Shown: piece after piece, positions 7,388 through 16,623 of the stretch | Numbering within the stretch: position 1 is the first letter of the stretch | Layout: every line of letters starts with the position of its first letter | Source of the DNA: an uncultured Brevibacillus sp. | GTDB taxonomy: Bacteria > Bacillota > Bacilli > Brevibacillales > Brevibacillaceae | NCBI RefSeq assembly: GCF_947502445.1 | Contig: NZ_CANMZW010000006.1 | Coordinates: 62,001-126,000, forward strand | Direction of reading: 5' to 3' | DNA length: 64,000 nt | Notes under the pieces: generated by a model | The model's database searches: none | Told to the model about the DNA's origin: nothing | The model's input: only the letters and a program-made list of their open reading frames with translations | Program-made: the position numbers and the translations under genes

Positions 7388-10170
7388 ATTCTAATGTAAT
7401 GGACATGGCTAAAAATCATGTAATGATGGTTTTGAGGCAACACCGCGTTGTTACATCGGATATTATAAAAAGTTCGATTAAGCCAGTTGTAGCTATGTTA
7501 AATACAATATATCCTGACCAAGAGATTGATGAAGAAGCGCTATATAGAGAGTTGTTGAGCATTAACAACGTATATGTTGCAAATGAAACGGAGCTTACTG
7601 CTAAAGACGAAGAAGACAATCATAAAGTTTGGCTCCCTGATCGGAAAAGCTCAATAGAATGGGGTTTTTGGAATCGGTACAGGCACTACTTAGAGGATGT
7701 GAAGTCATATCCGGAAATAGTGGTTACCAAACTTCATGACCAAACTGAAAATATCTTAGGAAAATTAGAAGATCCTGCAAGGGCGGGGAAGTGGGATCGT
7801 AGAGGTATGGTTGTCGGATATGTACAATCTGGAAAAACCTTAAATTACACGGGGTTAATATGTAAAGCTGTTGATGCAGGATATAAATTAATTATTGTAT
7901 TAGCTGGTACACATAACGATTTGCGAAGTCAGACACAATTGCGTCTGGACGAAGATTTTTTGGGCTATGATACACGCCTTAGTAGGGCATATAGTAATTC
8001 CAACAGGAAAATAGGCGTCGGGAAACTTATTGAGCATGGGGATTTGGTTATACATTCTTTAACAAGTAGTGCCGAAGGTGGGGATTATCGTACTCAAGTT
8101 GCCCAAAATGTTGGATTTATGCTTGGAGGGGACCCTGTTATTCTGGTTGTAAAAAAGAATGCATCTGTACTAAATAATCTTTTAACCTGGATTCAAAGTG
8201 ATGGAAGGGATGATCCAGAAACTGGAGAGAAAACACGGGAGAATATACCATTCTTATTAATTGATGACGAAGCAGATAATGCTTCAGTTGATGGTAAGCA
8301 AGCTAAAAGGGATGAGAATGGGACCGTACTGGAAGATACTAACCCTACAACAATAAACCGATTAATTAGACAATTGTTAAAAACGTTTCAAAAGAGTTCG
8401 TATGTGGGATATACAGCGACTCCATTTGCAAATATTTTTATATATCCACCTGATGAAAGTGCAAATGTAAAAAAATATGGAGAAGATCTATTTCCTCGAA
8501 GTTTTATCATTAATCTCCCTGCTCCCACAAATTATGTAGGTCCAGTTCAAGTCTTTGGATTGGATGATAATGGTGAACTGGGGTTAGATGGCCATCCGGG
8601 ATTACCAATAGTAGAAACAATAAAGGATTATGAATCTTATATTCCTGATGGACATAAGAAAGACTATTTCGTCAAATCCCTACCACCTACACTTAAGAAA
8701 GCAATTAAGGTTTTTGTTATTTCGTGTGCTGCGCGTATGGTTAGAGGTCAAATTACTGCACATAAATCGATGCTTGTTCATGTCACCCGTTTCACTGCAG
8801 TTCAAGAAAGGATAAGAGATTTGATCTTAGAAGAAGTTACAAGACTCCAAAATTTGTTAGATTTTGGGTCCGGCAATTCAACTTATCAATTAATCGATGA
8901 ATTAAAAAAGATATGGGAAGAAGACTTTTTGGATGTAACTGATACAATCCAAGCAGTGATCGATGATCCTCAGATGACAAAGATAAAGTGGGAGCAAGTT
9001 GAAGAGCATCTTTATGACGCTGCGGCGAAAATTCAAATTAGAGCTATTAACGGTTCAGCAAAAGATGTCTTAGACTACAAGGACCATCCGAATGGAATGA
9101 GTGTTATAGCAATTGGTGGTGACAAGTTATCACGTGGTATTACATTGGATGGATTAAGTGTAAGCTATTATCTTCGTGCATCTAAAATGTATGATACTCT
9201 AATGCAGATGGGGAGATGGTTTGGATACAGGCCAGGATATTTGGATCTATGTCGCCTTTATACTAGTGAGGAGCTTATTGGCTGGTATAAACATATAGCA
9301 ATGGCCAATGAAGAGCTACGCAAGGAGTTTGACTACATGGCGGCTACGGGTGGGACACCGTTGGATTATGGTCTTCGAGTCCGTACTCATCCAGATGGAC
9401 TGCAAATCACTGCTTCAAACAAGTTAAAACATGGCACGAAAATGGCAGTTTCATTTTCCGGTGGAATTAGCGAAACGGTCGTGTTCTACAAGGATAGAGA
9501 TATTACGGAGAAAAACCACGCACTGGTTAACAATTGGCTTACAAAACTAAGTACACCGGAAGATGTTAATGGTTCTTGGCGATGGACGGAAGTTGATGGT
9601 AGTAGAATAATTGAATTACTAGAAGGATACAGGACACACCCGTTGTCACGAAAAGCTGAACCATCAACATTATGCAAATATATTCGGAAATTAATGCTTG
9701 AAGACGAGCTAAACGAATGGACTGTTGTATTGATATCCAACAGAAAAGGAACCAAGCAAGAAACAATTGCAGGTAGAAATGTAGGACTTATAGAGAGGAG
9801 AGACGATAGTAAGGAAGATCAAAGGAAGTGGATGCTACCAAAAGGAAGATTGCTCAGCCCTGTTGATGAATTCAAATATGATTTGGATGAATCTCAGAGA
9901 ACTTTAGCCTTGGAACAAACCATTTCTGCATGGAGAAACAATCCAAAAAGAAGAGGGAAGGAAGAGCCATCCCAGCCTAGTGGGCCATATATTAGAGCTG
10001 TTCGACCTAAGAATAAAGGGCTACTTTTACTTTATCCTTTAATTACTTCTTTTTCCGAAAAACCCGTAATCGGTTATTCCATCAGTTTTCCAAAAAGCCA
10101 TAAGTCCGTAGAAATTGAATATCTGGTTGATACCACTTATTGGAGAAATGTATATGGGGAAGATGATTGA
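7384..10170 (+). CDS. Z1-domain superfamily II helicase-like ATPase
   Basis: 928 residues. The Walker A motif is GYVQSGKT (145-152), the Walker B/DEAD-like motif is LLIDDEAD (291-298), and motif III-like YVGYTATPFAN lies at about 340-350. The Z1 domain begins near residue 575 with AIGGDKLSRGITLDGL and contains the arginine-bearing motif MQMGRWFGYRPGY at about 606-618. The start overlaps the GHKL gene by four bases (ATGA), so the two are co-translated. Z1 proteins occur with MORC ATPases and REase-fold proteins in bacterial defence loci. A DNA translocation or remodelling role is inferred. Confidence 0.9.
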   Translation: MNSNVMDMAKNHVMMVLRQHRVVTSDIIKSSIKPVVAMLNTIYPDQEIDEEALYRELLSINNVYVANETELTAKDEEDNHKVWLPDRKSSIEWGFWNRYRHYLEDVKSYPEIVVTKLHDQTENILGKLEDPARAGKWDRRGMVVGYVQSGKTLNYTGLICKAVDAGYKLIIVLAGTHNDLRSQTQLRLDEDFLGYDTRLSRAYSNSNRKIGVGKLIEHGDLVIHSLTSSAEGGDYRTQVAQNVGFMLGGDPVILVVKKNASVLNNLLTWIQSDGRDDPETGEKTRENIPFLLIDDEADNASVDGKQAKRDENGTVLEDTNPTTINRLIRQLLKTFQKSSYVGYTATPFANIFIYPPDESANVKKYGEDLFPRSFIINLPAPTNYVGPVQVFGLDDNGELGLDGHPGLPIVETIKDYESYIPDGHKKDYFVKSLPPTLKKAIKVFVISCAARMVRGQITAHKSMLVHVTRFTAVQERIRDLILEEVTRLQNLLDFGSGNSTYQLIDELKKIWEEDFLDVTDTIQAVIDDPQMTKIKWEQVEEHLYDAAAKIQIRAINGSAKDVLDYKDHPNGMSVIAIGGDKLSRGITLDGLSVSYYLRASKMYDTLMQMGRWFGYRPGYLDLCRLYTSEELIGWYKHIAMANEELRKEFDYMAATGGTPLDYGLRVRTHPDGLQITASNKLKHGTKMAVSFSGGISETVVFYKDRDITEKNHALVNNWLTKLSTPEDVNGSWRWTEVDGSRIIELLEGYRTHPLSRKAEPSTLCKYIRKLMLEDELNEWTVVLISNRKGTKQETIAGRNVGLIERRDDSKEDQRKWMLPKGRLLSPVDEFKYDLDESQRTLALEQTISAWRNNPKRRGKEEPSQPSGPYIRAVRPKNKGLLLLYPLITSFSEKPVIGYSISFPKSHKSVEIEYLVDTTYWRNVYGEDD

Positions 10171-11182
10171 TATTGAAGCTACTTGGCAGCAGATTGAAGA
10201 TGTTGTCAAGTTAGAAAGTAGAAGTGGCATTATCAAAAGACTTATAATGCCGCAATGGAAAAATAAGATCTTTCTTGGTGTAGAGGTTGAGTCTGGAAAA
10301 AGGCTTTTTGTTTTAGAAGCTCCTTATAAAATATTACGAAACCTAGGTGCCTTGCCTCAAACAAATGGGTTTGAGGCAAGTATCAGGTTTTTGGGTGATG
10401 AAGCAGAGAATTATCTTTCTCTCTTCCTGATTGTAAAAAAAACGCAATTCCAAGATTTGTTTGTATCGCTAATTAAAGATATTCTCGAGCATATTGATTC
10501 TCAGGATTCTGAGAAGTCTGTTGAAATTATTATCTCGAGGCTACTGAGATGGCAAAAATTCTTAGAAAAGTTTCACTTTGCGGGTCTAAGCGAAGAAGCA
10601 CAAAGAGGGCTTTATGGAGAGCTTTATTTCCTTAATCATCTAATTGAAGAAGGGTTGAAAATTAATTCTGTCGTTAAAGCTTGGAGAGGACCGGAAAGAA
10701 CCTCCCATGATTTCATATTTCAGGGTTGTTCTATAGAAGTGAAGACTTCAATAAGTAAACAACATCAAAAAGTATATATTTCAAGCGAAAGACAGCTAGA
10801 TGACAGTCAGTCTGGAGGGTTATATTTATGCCATTTCTCCTTGGATAGTCAGTCCAGCTTGGGATATTCTTTGAATCAAATTATTCAAGTTATTAGGGAG
10901 AAACTCCATAATACCCCACGAGAAAAAGAAGTGTTTGAGGAAAAGTTGTTCGAATCAGGTTATTTGGATACACATTCTGAGCGTTATAACGCTCCTTTTT
11001 ACAGTATTAGGGAAAATAATTTATTTAAGGTGTCTGAAGGGTTCCCAAGGATCGTAGAAAATGATTTGATTGAGGGCGTTGGCGACGTAAAGTATTCAAT
11101 AATGATATCAGAGTGCAAACATTACTCAGTGCAGGAATCCGATGTGCTTCAAGTGATAGGGGATGCTGATTCAAATGAGTAG
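10154..11182 (+). CDS. PD-(D/E)XK motif protein (DUF4420-like nuclease)
   Basis: About 342 residues from the ATG at 10154 (GGAG eight bases upstream), overlapping the end of the Z1 gene by 17 bases. The nuclease core lies near residues 145-215: an acidic helix in LYGELYFLNHLIEEG, then SHDFIFQGCSIEVKTS, giving the D-x(n)-E-x-K triad. QKVYISSERQLD follows. This matches the PD-(D/E)XK-motif family found beside Z1 and AIPR genes. It is the best candidate for the DNA-cutting subunit, although it may only nick or act once assembled. Co-transcribed with both neighbours. Confidence 0.85.
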   Translation: MGKMIDIEATWQQIEDVVKLESRSGIIKRLIMPQWKNKIFLGVEVESGKRLFVLEAPYKILRNLGALPQTNGFEASIRFLGDEAENYLSLFLIVKKTQFQDLFVSLIKDILEHIDSQDSEKSVEIIISRLLRWQKFLEKFHFAGLSEEAQRGLYGELYFLNHLIEEGLKINSVVKAWRGPERTSHDFIFQGCSIEVKTSISKQHQKVYISSERQLDDSQSGGLYLCHFSLDSQSSLGYSLNQIIQVIREKLHNTPREKEVFEEKLFESGYLDTHSERYNAPFYSIRENNLFKVSEGFPRIVENDLIEGVGDVKYSIMISECKHYSVQESDVLQVIGDADSNE

Positions 11183-13208
11183 GGATTTATTGGAGTTTGC
11201 GCAGGACTTCCAACAAGAAATTATCAGCTTGTCGGAGTTAGAAGGAGAAGAGAATTTTCGTGAAGATCAGTTCACGAGACTATTCATGGACTATTTATGC
11301 GAGTTCGATGAAATAGAAGACGGTGATGTATTCTCTTACCGTGGAAGAGGTATGCAGGTTAATGGTTACAGTTTTTCCGAAGAACTTGATAAAATTATTT
11401 TCTTTGTAACCAATTACACTGCAGCTTGTCCCCCTGAATCAATACGTAAGAGCGATTTAGAGGCTGCAATCAAGAGAGCTGTAAATTTTTTCAAAAAAGC
11501 ATTGTCCGGACTGCATATTTCGCTTGAGGAAGCTTCACCTGCTTTCGACTTGGCCCTACAAATATATGAGTCCAAGGAGACGTTAACTGAGTTAAAGATA
11601 ATATTTATAACGGATGGATTAGCAAAATCGGAAGTGCCTGAAGAAATGGTGTATGGTATTCCTGTAAAAATACAAATATGGGATATCGAGAGACTGTACC
11701 GTTCATGGAGTTCGGGACAGAAGCGGGAAGCAATAGAAATTAATTTTAAAGAACATGGTCAATCTATTCCCTGTTTACCAATGCCTGAGAAAAATCCAAA
11801 CTATAAGACTTATTTAGCTATATTCCCGGGGCAAGTTCTTGTGAGTATATACGGACAGTATGGTCCAAGGCTATTAGAACGTAATGTCAGGTCATTCTTA
11901 CAGGCGAGAGGCAATGTTAACAAAGGTATCCGAACTACTATCCGTTTTGAGCCACATATGTTCTTGGCATATAATAATGGACTTTCCGCTGTTGCCGAGA
12001 GCATTGAACTTGAGAATTTAGAAAGCGGATCAATTGCCATAACTGCTGTTAAGGATTTACAAGTCGTTAATGGCGGCCAAACAACTGCATCGATTTACCA
12101 CGCTTTTAAAAAAGATAAAGCGGATTTAACAGAACTATTTGTACAAGTTAAGCTGACTGTAATTTTAGATTCAAGTAAAATTGATGAAATAGTTCCTCGT
12201 ATCTCTGAGTATGCAAATAACCAGAATAAAATTCAAACTGCTGACTTCTCAGCAAATGATCCTTTTCATCGCAAAATGGAAGAACTATCTAGGACTATTT
12301 GGGCACCTGCAAATAATGGGGTTCAGAGACAAACTAGATGGTTTTACGAAAGGGCTAGGGGTCAATACATGGATGAGAAAGCTCGTGCCTCTACACCAGC
12401 ACAAAAAAAGCAATTTGATAACACTCATCCAAAAAATCAGTTGTTTACAAAGACAGACTTGGCTAAATTTGAAAACACATGGAATCAATTACCTCATATT
12501 GTAAGCAAAGGTGCTCAAAAATGCTTTAATGAATTTACTGTATTGAATAATGAAAAGTCGTGCGTCTCTATTCCAGATCAAAGATATTTTGAAAAACTTG
12601 TAGCAAAGGCTATTTTATTTCGCAGGGCTGAGAAACTTATTCAGGAACAGAAGTACGGAGGATATAGGGCAAATATTGTAACCTATACATTAGCTTGGTT
12701 GATATACGCAACTCAAAAGAGGATAAACCTTGATAAAATTTGGAAATCGCAAGAACTTTCTCCTGTATTAGAAAAAGTAATTGTTCAAATTTCTGAACAT
12801 GCTCATCGTCATATTATTAATGCACCAGGAAACGGCAACATAACTGAATGGTGTAAGAAAGCCGAGTGCTGGGATAGTTTTAAAAAGTATCATATTCAAC
12901 TTCCAGATCAGCTTTTTGAAGAGTTGATTGAAGTTGAGCAGAATGAAGTTAACGGTGATAATAGCAATCAATCAGAAATAATTGAGAATATCAAAAAAAT
13001 TGATTCGCAATTATGGTTTGATATAGCTGCTTGGAGTAAAGAGACAAATAACTTGTTACCTTGGCAGAGAAGTTTAGCTTTTAGTTTGGGTAAAATAGCA
13101 AGACAAGGAATTCCACCTTCACTTAAACAAGCGATTCAAGCTGAAATAATATTAAGTCGATTGGTTGAGATAGGTTATATCTCAAATGATGAAAAGATTA
13201 CTTCTTAA
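11175..13208 (+). CDS. AIPR family (abortive infection phage resistance) protein
   Basis: About 677 residues. The AIPR domain (PF10592 type) spans roughly residues 215-530 with landmark stretches FLAYNNGLSAVAESIEL, DLQVVNGGQTTASIYHAF and RISEYANNQNKIQTADFSAN, all typical of the family. I prefer the ATG at 11175, eight bases before the stop of the previous gene with AGGGGA upstream; the ATG at 11163 has no spacing from that site. It closes the four-gene ATPase/helicase/nuclease operon. AIPR proteins occur in phage-resistance loci but their mechanism is unclear. Confidence 0.88.
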   Translation: MSRDLLEFAQDFQQEIISLSELEGEENFREDQFTRLFMDYLCEFDEIEDGDVFSYRGRGMQVNGYSFSEELDKIIFFVTNYTAACPPESIRKSDLEAAIKRAVNFFKKALSGLHISLEEASPAFDLALQIYESKETLTELKIIFITDGLAKSEVPEEMVYGIPVKIQIWDIERLYRSWSSGQKREAIEINFKEHGQSIPCLPMPEKNPNYKTYLAIFPGQVLVSIYGQYGPRLLERNVRSFLQARGNVNKGIRTTIRFEPHMFLAYNNGLSAVAESIELENLESGSIAITAVKDLQVVNGGQTTASIYHAFKKDKADLTELFVQVKLTVILDSSKIDEIVPRISEYANNQNKIQTADFSANDPFHRKMEELSRTIWAPANNGVQRQTRWFYERARGQYMDEKARASTPAQKKQFDNTHPKNQLFTKTDLAKFENTWNQLPHIVSKGAQKCFNEFTVLNNEKSCVSIPDQRYFEKLVAKAILFRRAEKLIQEQKYGGYRANIVTYTLAWLIYATQKRINLDKIWKSQELSPVLEKVIVQISEHAHRHIINAPGNGNITEWCKKAECWDSFKKYHIQLPDQLFEELIEVEQNEVNGDNSNQSEIIENIKKIDSQLWFDIAAWSKETNNLLPWQRSLAFSLGKIARQGIPPSLKQAIQAEIILSRLVEIGYISNDEKITS

Positions 13209-13240
13209 TTACACGCAGTATTTCTATTTGTTTATTTACC

Positions 13241-13249
13241 TGGTATAAT
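13241..13249 (+). promoter_or_regulatory. Extended -10 promoter of the methyltransferase gene
   Basis: TGGTATAAT (TGn plus consensus TATAAT at 13244-13249) lies 32 bases before the methyltransferase start, in the 73-bp gap after the AIPR gene. An AGGAG ribosome site lies at 13269-13273. Independent expression would let methylation precede nuclease production. Confidence 0.55.
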
Positions 13250-13281
13250 GAGTTATAATTTGAATTTTAGGAGTATCGTCT

Positions 13282-14544
13282 ATGAATTTTATCGACTTAT
13301 TTGCCGGAGCAGGTGGTTTATCAGAAGGATTTATACGTCAAGGTTTTGAACCTGTAGCCCATATTGAGATGGATGTTTATGCCGCTCAAACTTTAAAAAC
13401 ACGAGCTGCATATCATTATCTTAAAGAAAATGGCAGATTAGATGTATATCATAGCTACCTTAAAAATCAGATAACCAGAGATGAATTATATAATGCTGTA
13501 GATCCTAAGGTATTAAAGACTGTATTGAATAAAGAAATATCCACTGATAGTATTAATGGGATATTTCAAATCATTGATGAAGGTCTCCGTAATCAGCAAA
13601 CATCGGAAGTTGATGTTTTGATTGGTGGACCTCCATGTCAAGCGTATTCACTTGTTGGTCGTGCACGTGATCCATACAACAAGGAACATGATCCAAGAAA
13701 TTATTTATACCATCAGTATGTTAAATTTTTGGAGAAATACAAGCCTAAGTTGTTTGTATTTGAAAACGTACCTGGTATTTTGACTGCCGGAAAGGGAAAA
13801 TTATTCGAGGATGTTCAACGGATAATGAATGAAGCTGGGTATTCTATTGAAGCCCGAATTCTTGATGCTACATCGTTTGGAGTATTACAAAAAAGGCGTC
13901 GAGTCATATTAATCGGCTGGGTAAAAGGTAGTAATCTATTTTATCCGGATTTTGAAAAAGTTGAAAATAATTATGTAGTGTCGGATATTCTTAGCGACAT
14001 GCCTTCTCTTCGTCCTGGAGAGACAAAAGACTTTAAATATACTAAACCGCCTAGTGAATATCTCAAAAAAAAAGGTATCAGATCGGATGATGATATCTTA
14101 ATTCAACACATTAGCCGTGTCCATAATGAGCATGACAGAGGAATATACAGGCTTGCAATTGAGAAATGGGATAAAGAGAAGAAGCGCCTGAAGTATACCG
14201 ATATTCCTGAAAAGGATAGAACACACAAAAATATTACGGCCTTCTTAGATCGTTTTAAAGTCGTTGCCGGGGATCTTGGCTATTCACACACTATGGTTGC
14301 GCATATTGCAAAGGATGGACATTATTACATTCACCCAGATATAAAACAGATACGTTCCTTATCAGTTCGAGAAGCAGCACGGATTCAATCTTTTCCTGAT
14401 AATTTTTTCTTCGAAGGGCCAAGGACAGCTATGTTTACACAAATCGGTAATGCTGTTCCACCATTGATGGCCGAGAGGATAGCTGAAAAGATAAAGCGGA
14501 TGTTAGAGAACAAAATAGATCACCAACTAGAGCTATCCCTTTAA
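13282..14544 (+). CDS. DNA (cytosine-5-)-methyltransferase
   Basis: 420 residues with the canonical C5-methyltransferase motif order. Motif I is FIDLFAGAGGLSEGF (3-17), motif IV is GGPPCQAYSLVG with catalytic Cys119, and motif VI is FENV (about 159-162). Motif VIII is QKRRRVILIG (about 205-214), and motifs IX-X end with SVREAARIQSFPD and QIGNAVPPLMAERI. The specificity region lies between VIII and IX. It methylates host cytosines to protect from a cognate nuclease, which here may be the upstream AIPR/PD-(D/E)XK complex or the downstream HNH enzyme. It has its own promoter. Confidence 0.95.
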   Translation: MNFIDLFAGAGGLSEGFIRQGFEPVAHIEMDVYAAQTLKTRAAYHYLKENGRLDVYHSYLKNQITRDELYNAVDPKVLKTVLNKEISTDSINGIFQIIDEGLRNQQTSEVDVLIGGPPCQAYSLVGRARDPYNKEHDPRNYLYHQYVKFLEKYKPKLFVFENVPGILTAGKGKLFEDVQRIMNEAGYSIEARILDATSFGVLQKRRRVILIGWVKGSNLFYPDFEKVENNYVVSDILSDMPSLRPGETKDFKYTKPPSEYLKKKGIRSDDDILIQHISRVHNEHDRGIYRLAIEKWDKEKKRLKYTDIPEKDRTHKNITAFLDRFKVVAGDLGYSHTMVAHIAKDGHYYIHPDIKQIRSLSVREAARIQSFPDNFFFEGPRTAMFTQIGNAVPPLMAERIAEKIKRMLENKIDHQLELSL

Positions 14545-14566
14545 TAAATATTGGGATAGCTTCTTG
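14531..14566 (+). terminator. Probable terminator after the methyltransferase gene
   Basis: AGCTATCCC (14531-14539) pairs with GGGATAGCT (14553-14561); the stop codon lies in the loop. The U-tract is weak (TTCTTG), so termination may be partial, with read-through to the HNH gene. Confidence 0.45.
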
Positions 14567-14659
14567 AATTAAAAAAACGAGTATTAATGCGAAATATTAC
14601 AATTCAGGAAGTTTGTTCTACGAAAAATATAATATAAATGGATATTTAGGAGAGTAGAT

Positions 14660-15379
14660 ATGTCGCGATATATTAATTCAATTGATGAAGAAACGATTGT
14701 CAAAATTCTACTAGCTTATTTAAGAGATGAATTATCTCATAGAGACATTCAAAGAGAAATTTTAGGATTACCGGCACCTACTAATGGTGGTGGATTTATT
14801 GCAATGGATATTTTACATCACTTTAATATTTACGGTAAGAAAAAAGGAATTTTAAAGAAAAGGCAATTATCTGATGAACTACAAATCTCAGAAGGGAACT
14901 ACAAGGTTGCATTAAAAAAATTAACTGAATATATAAACGCTGAAAAAGAAGCCCAACAATGCATAGAAAATGGGGATTATTCATATAGCAGTAAATCTAC
15001 TGAATTAACTACAGAAACTAAAGTCAGAATAAACCAAAACGTTCTTAGGAATCATATACTAAAAAATTATAACTATCAATGTGCCCTTTGTGACATCAAT
15101 AAAAGTGATCTATTAATTTGTAGCCATATTAAGCCTTGGGCAATAGATCCTGACAATCGATTGAATCCAACCAACGCAATTTGTTTTTGTGTCTTACATG
15201 ATCGATTATTCGATAGAGGATATTTTGGCTTGAATGATCATTATGAGGTTATTTTTAGCACAAAGTCGGATGAATCGGAGAGAAAACTACTTAAGGATAG
15301 CATATTCAAAATCCCGAAAGATTTTCCACCTGACCCAGAGTTTCTCAGGTATCACCTAAATGAAATCTGTAAGCGATAA
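14660..15379 (+). CDS. HNH endonuclease, putative type II restriction enzyme
   Basis: 239 residues. The C-terminal HNH_2-type domain starts with a zinc knuckle YQCALCD (Cys141/Cys144), then ICSHIKPW (first His near 156) and NPTNAICFCVLHDRLFD supplying Asn and the second Cys/His set. The N-terminal 120 residues are helical and may recognise DNA (LRDELSHRDIQREILGLP). It follows the methyltransferase by 115 bases, with TATAAT at 14628-14633 and GGAGAG before the ATG. Together with the methyltransferase it could form a classical restriction-modification pair inside the larger island; this pairing is inferred. Confidence 0.85.
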   Translation: MSRYINSIDEETIVKILLAYLRDELSHRDIQREILGLPAPTNGGGFIAMDILHHFNIYGKKKGILKKRQLSDELQISEGNYKVALKKLTEYINAEKEAQQCIENGDYSYSSKSTELTTETKVRINQNVLRNHILKNYNYQCALCDINKSDLLICSHIKPWAIDPDNRLNPTNAICFCVLHDRLFDRGYFGLNDHYEVIFSTKSDESERKLLKDSIFKIPKDFPPDPEFLRYHLNEICKR

Positions 15380-15714
15380 TCCAAGGGAGCAAGCGTTCGG
15401 GTAAGAAAAGAGTATTCTACAAAATACAAGCAGGTATTTCCTGAGCTGACCATGTGACTTGTTCAACCTCATGGGGAAGAAGTGGGAGAATAACTCCAAT
15501 CGCAAGCTAAGATGAAAGTACACCACTGAAAAACAGTATTGGTCTTTAGAGTCCCCACCTTTCGAGAAGATGGGGAAAAAGAGAAGCTTGGGTAAGACTT
15601 TAGCGAAAGACAGTGCCGTATCAGATTTTTTAGCCAAATTAGTTTCTGTAAAACCAACGAGCTATGCGACCTTACCATAAGTCTGTACCAATTTATCACG
15701 TCGAATTGTGGATT
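15380..15714. other. Non-coding stretch between the HNH gene and an ssrA 3'-end remnant
   Basis: About 335 bases without a convincing gene. The right end (15700-15740) has a T-arm-like inverted repeat (GTGG...TTTGAAC...CCAC) leading into a perfect copy of the tmRNA acceptor end. More distant tmRNA similarity upstream of that is possible but not clear by eye. Confidence 0.3.
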
Positions 15715-15727
15715 TGAACTGCCACGA

Positions 15728-15749
15728 CCCGCCTCCACCTTACATATCA
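15728..15749 (+). repeat. ssrA 3'-end direct repeat, attachment-site-like (copy 1)
   Basis: The 22 bases CCCGCCTCCACCTTACATATCA are identical to 18617-18638. They contain the tmRNA acceptor-stem 3' strand (CGCCTCCACC) plus flanking sequence. In both copies the repeat is followed within about 10 bases by a short terminator hairpin. Such repeats are what a tmRNA-targeting integrase leaves behind. Confidence 0.65.
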
Positions 15750-15754
15750 GTGAT

Positions 15755-15778
15755 GTCACCTGTAGAGGTGGCTTTTTT
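15755..15778 (+). terminator. Terminator following the ssrA 3'-end repeat
   Basis: GTCACCT pairs with AGGTGGC (7 bp, one G-U) followed by TTTTTTG. Its position relative to the acceptor-end repeat matches that of the terminator at 18643. Confidence 0.7.
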
Positions 15779-16066
15779 GTTTTTTGAGTAATTTTGTGTG
15801 GTTCGAGGAGGTTGTAAATCCTTTACGACAGGGTTTGCTTGTATTAATTATAAAATAGCGAGGCTGCTCTAACCGATATGAGAGATGAGATGATCTTATA
15901 AAGAAAATCTCGAAAAAAGCACACAGCAAGAAAAACTAACAACAGAATATTATCCGATCGGAGTCGGATCTGTTACTAAAACTGGATAAGTTCCTACTTT
16001 CATGTCAGCTTAATATGAGTTCTGCTACAATAAATAATCATGATGAACAAAGAGAGGTCGGTCGAT

Positions 16067-16278
16067 ATGCAGTTAATGGACGAACTTGTAGAGGCCTATT
16101 TGGATCATAGCTTTGAGCATTTGTAAGATTCAAGGACGTGCTTTCTGAATTGCAATCTTGGGAGCTGTGGAATCAGTTTGATCATGGTTATACCGAAGCA
16201 GAAATCAAGGATTGGTTGGAGAGTTTGGAGCTGTTAAATGAGCAAATTGCCGTACTATATATAATGAATCAGTCTTGA
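16067..16278 (+). pseudogene. Frameshifted small gene of unknown function
   Basis: An ATG at 16067 with AGAGAGG upstream reads MQLMDELVEAYLDHSFEHL and then stops. The next frame continues without a gap as RFKDVLSELQSWELWNQF and on to a TGA at 16276. The continuity of protein-like sequence across the two frames indicates a single frameshift near 16123. The family is not recognised. It lies immediately upstream of another disrupted small gene and the SWIM protein, suggesting a former three-gene operon. Confidence 0.5.
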
Positions 16279-16305
16279 TTCACCAAAATCAAAGGGGAGT
16301 TTTGC

Positions 16306-16623
16306 TTGAACCGACAAGAAATGCAGAAGAAGATTTGTCATACGGTGCATCAGTTGATTTTGGAAAAAGGATATGCAAGCCCAGTTCCGTAACTGGAAGA
16401 AGTCGTTCGCGGCAACTTGTCCCAGTTGAATTTCATTTTGAATAAGCTTTGTGAAGTGGCAAGAGAACTAGGATTAAAAGAGTCTTATACCACCTACATG
16501 TCTTGGGGAAAAAGCATGAAACGACCACTCCGCTTTTCCAAGTCAGGTGATAGCCATACAGAACGGCGTTATTCCATTCATTATGTGAAACAGCAGAAGG
16601 AAGTGAAAAAGAGTGAAGCTTAG
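16306..16623 (+). pseudogene. Small gene interrupted by an in-frame TAA
   Basis: A TTG start at 16306 with AAGGGGAG upstream opens a frame that reads 28 codons to a TAA at 16390-16392. It then continues in the same frame for 76 codons (LEEVVRGNLSQLNFILNKLC onwards) to the TAG at 16621. The full product would be about 105 residues, basic and helical, with an unknown function. The end overlaps the SWIM gene by 11 bases, so the two were co-translated. A re-start at the TTG at 16417 could still yield a 68-residue C-terminal product. Confidence 0.55.
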
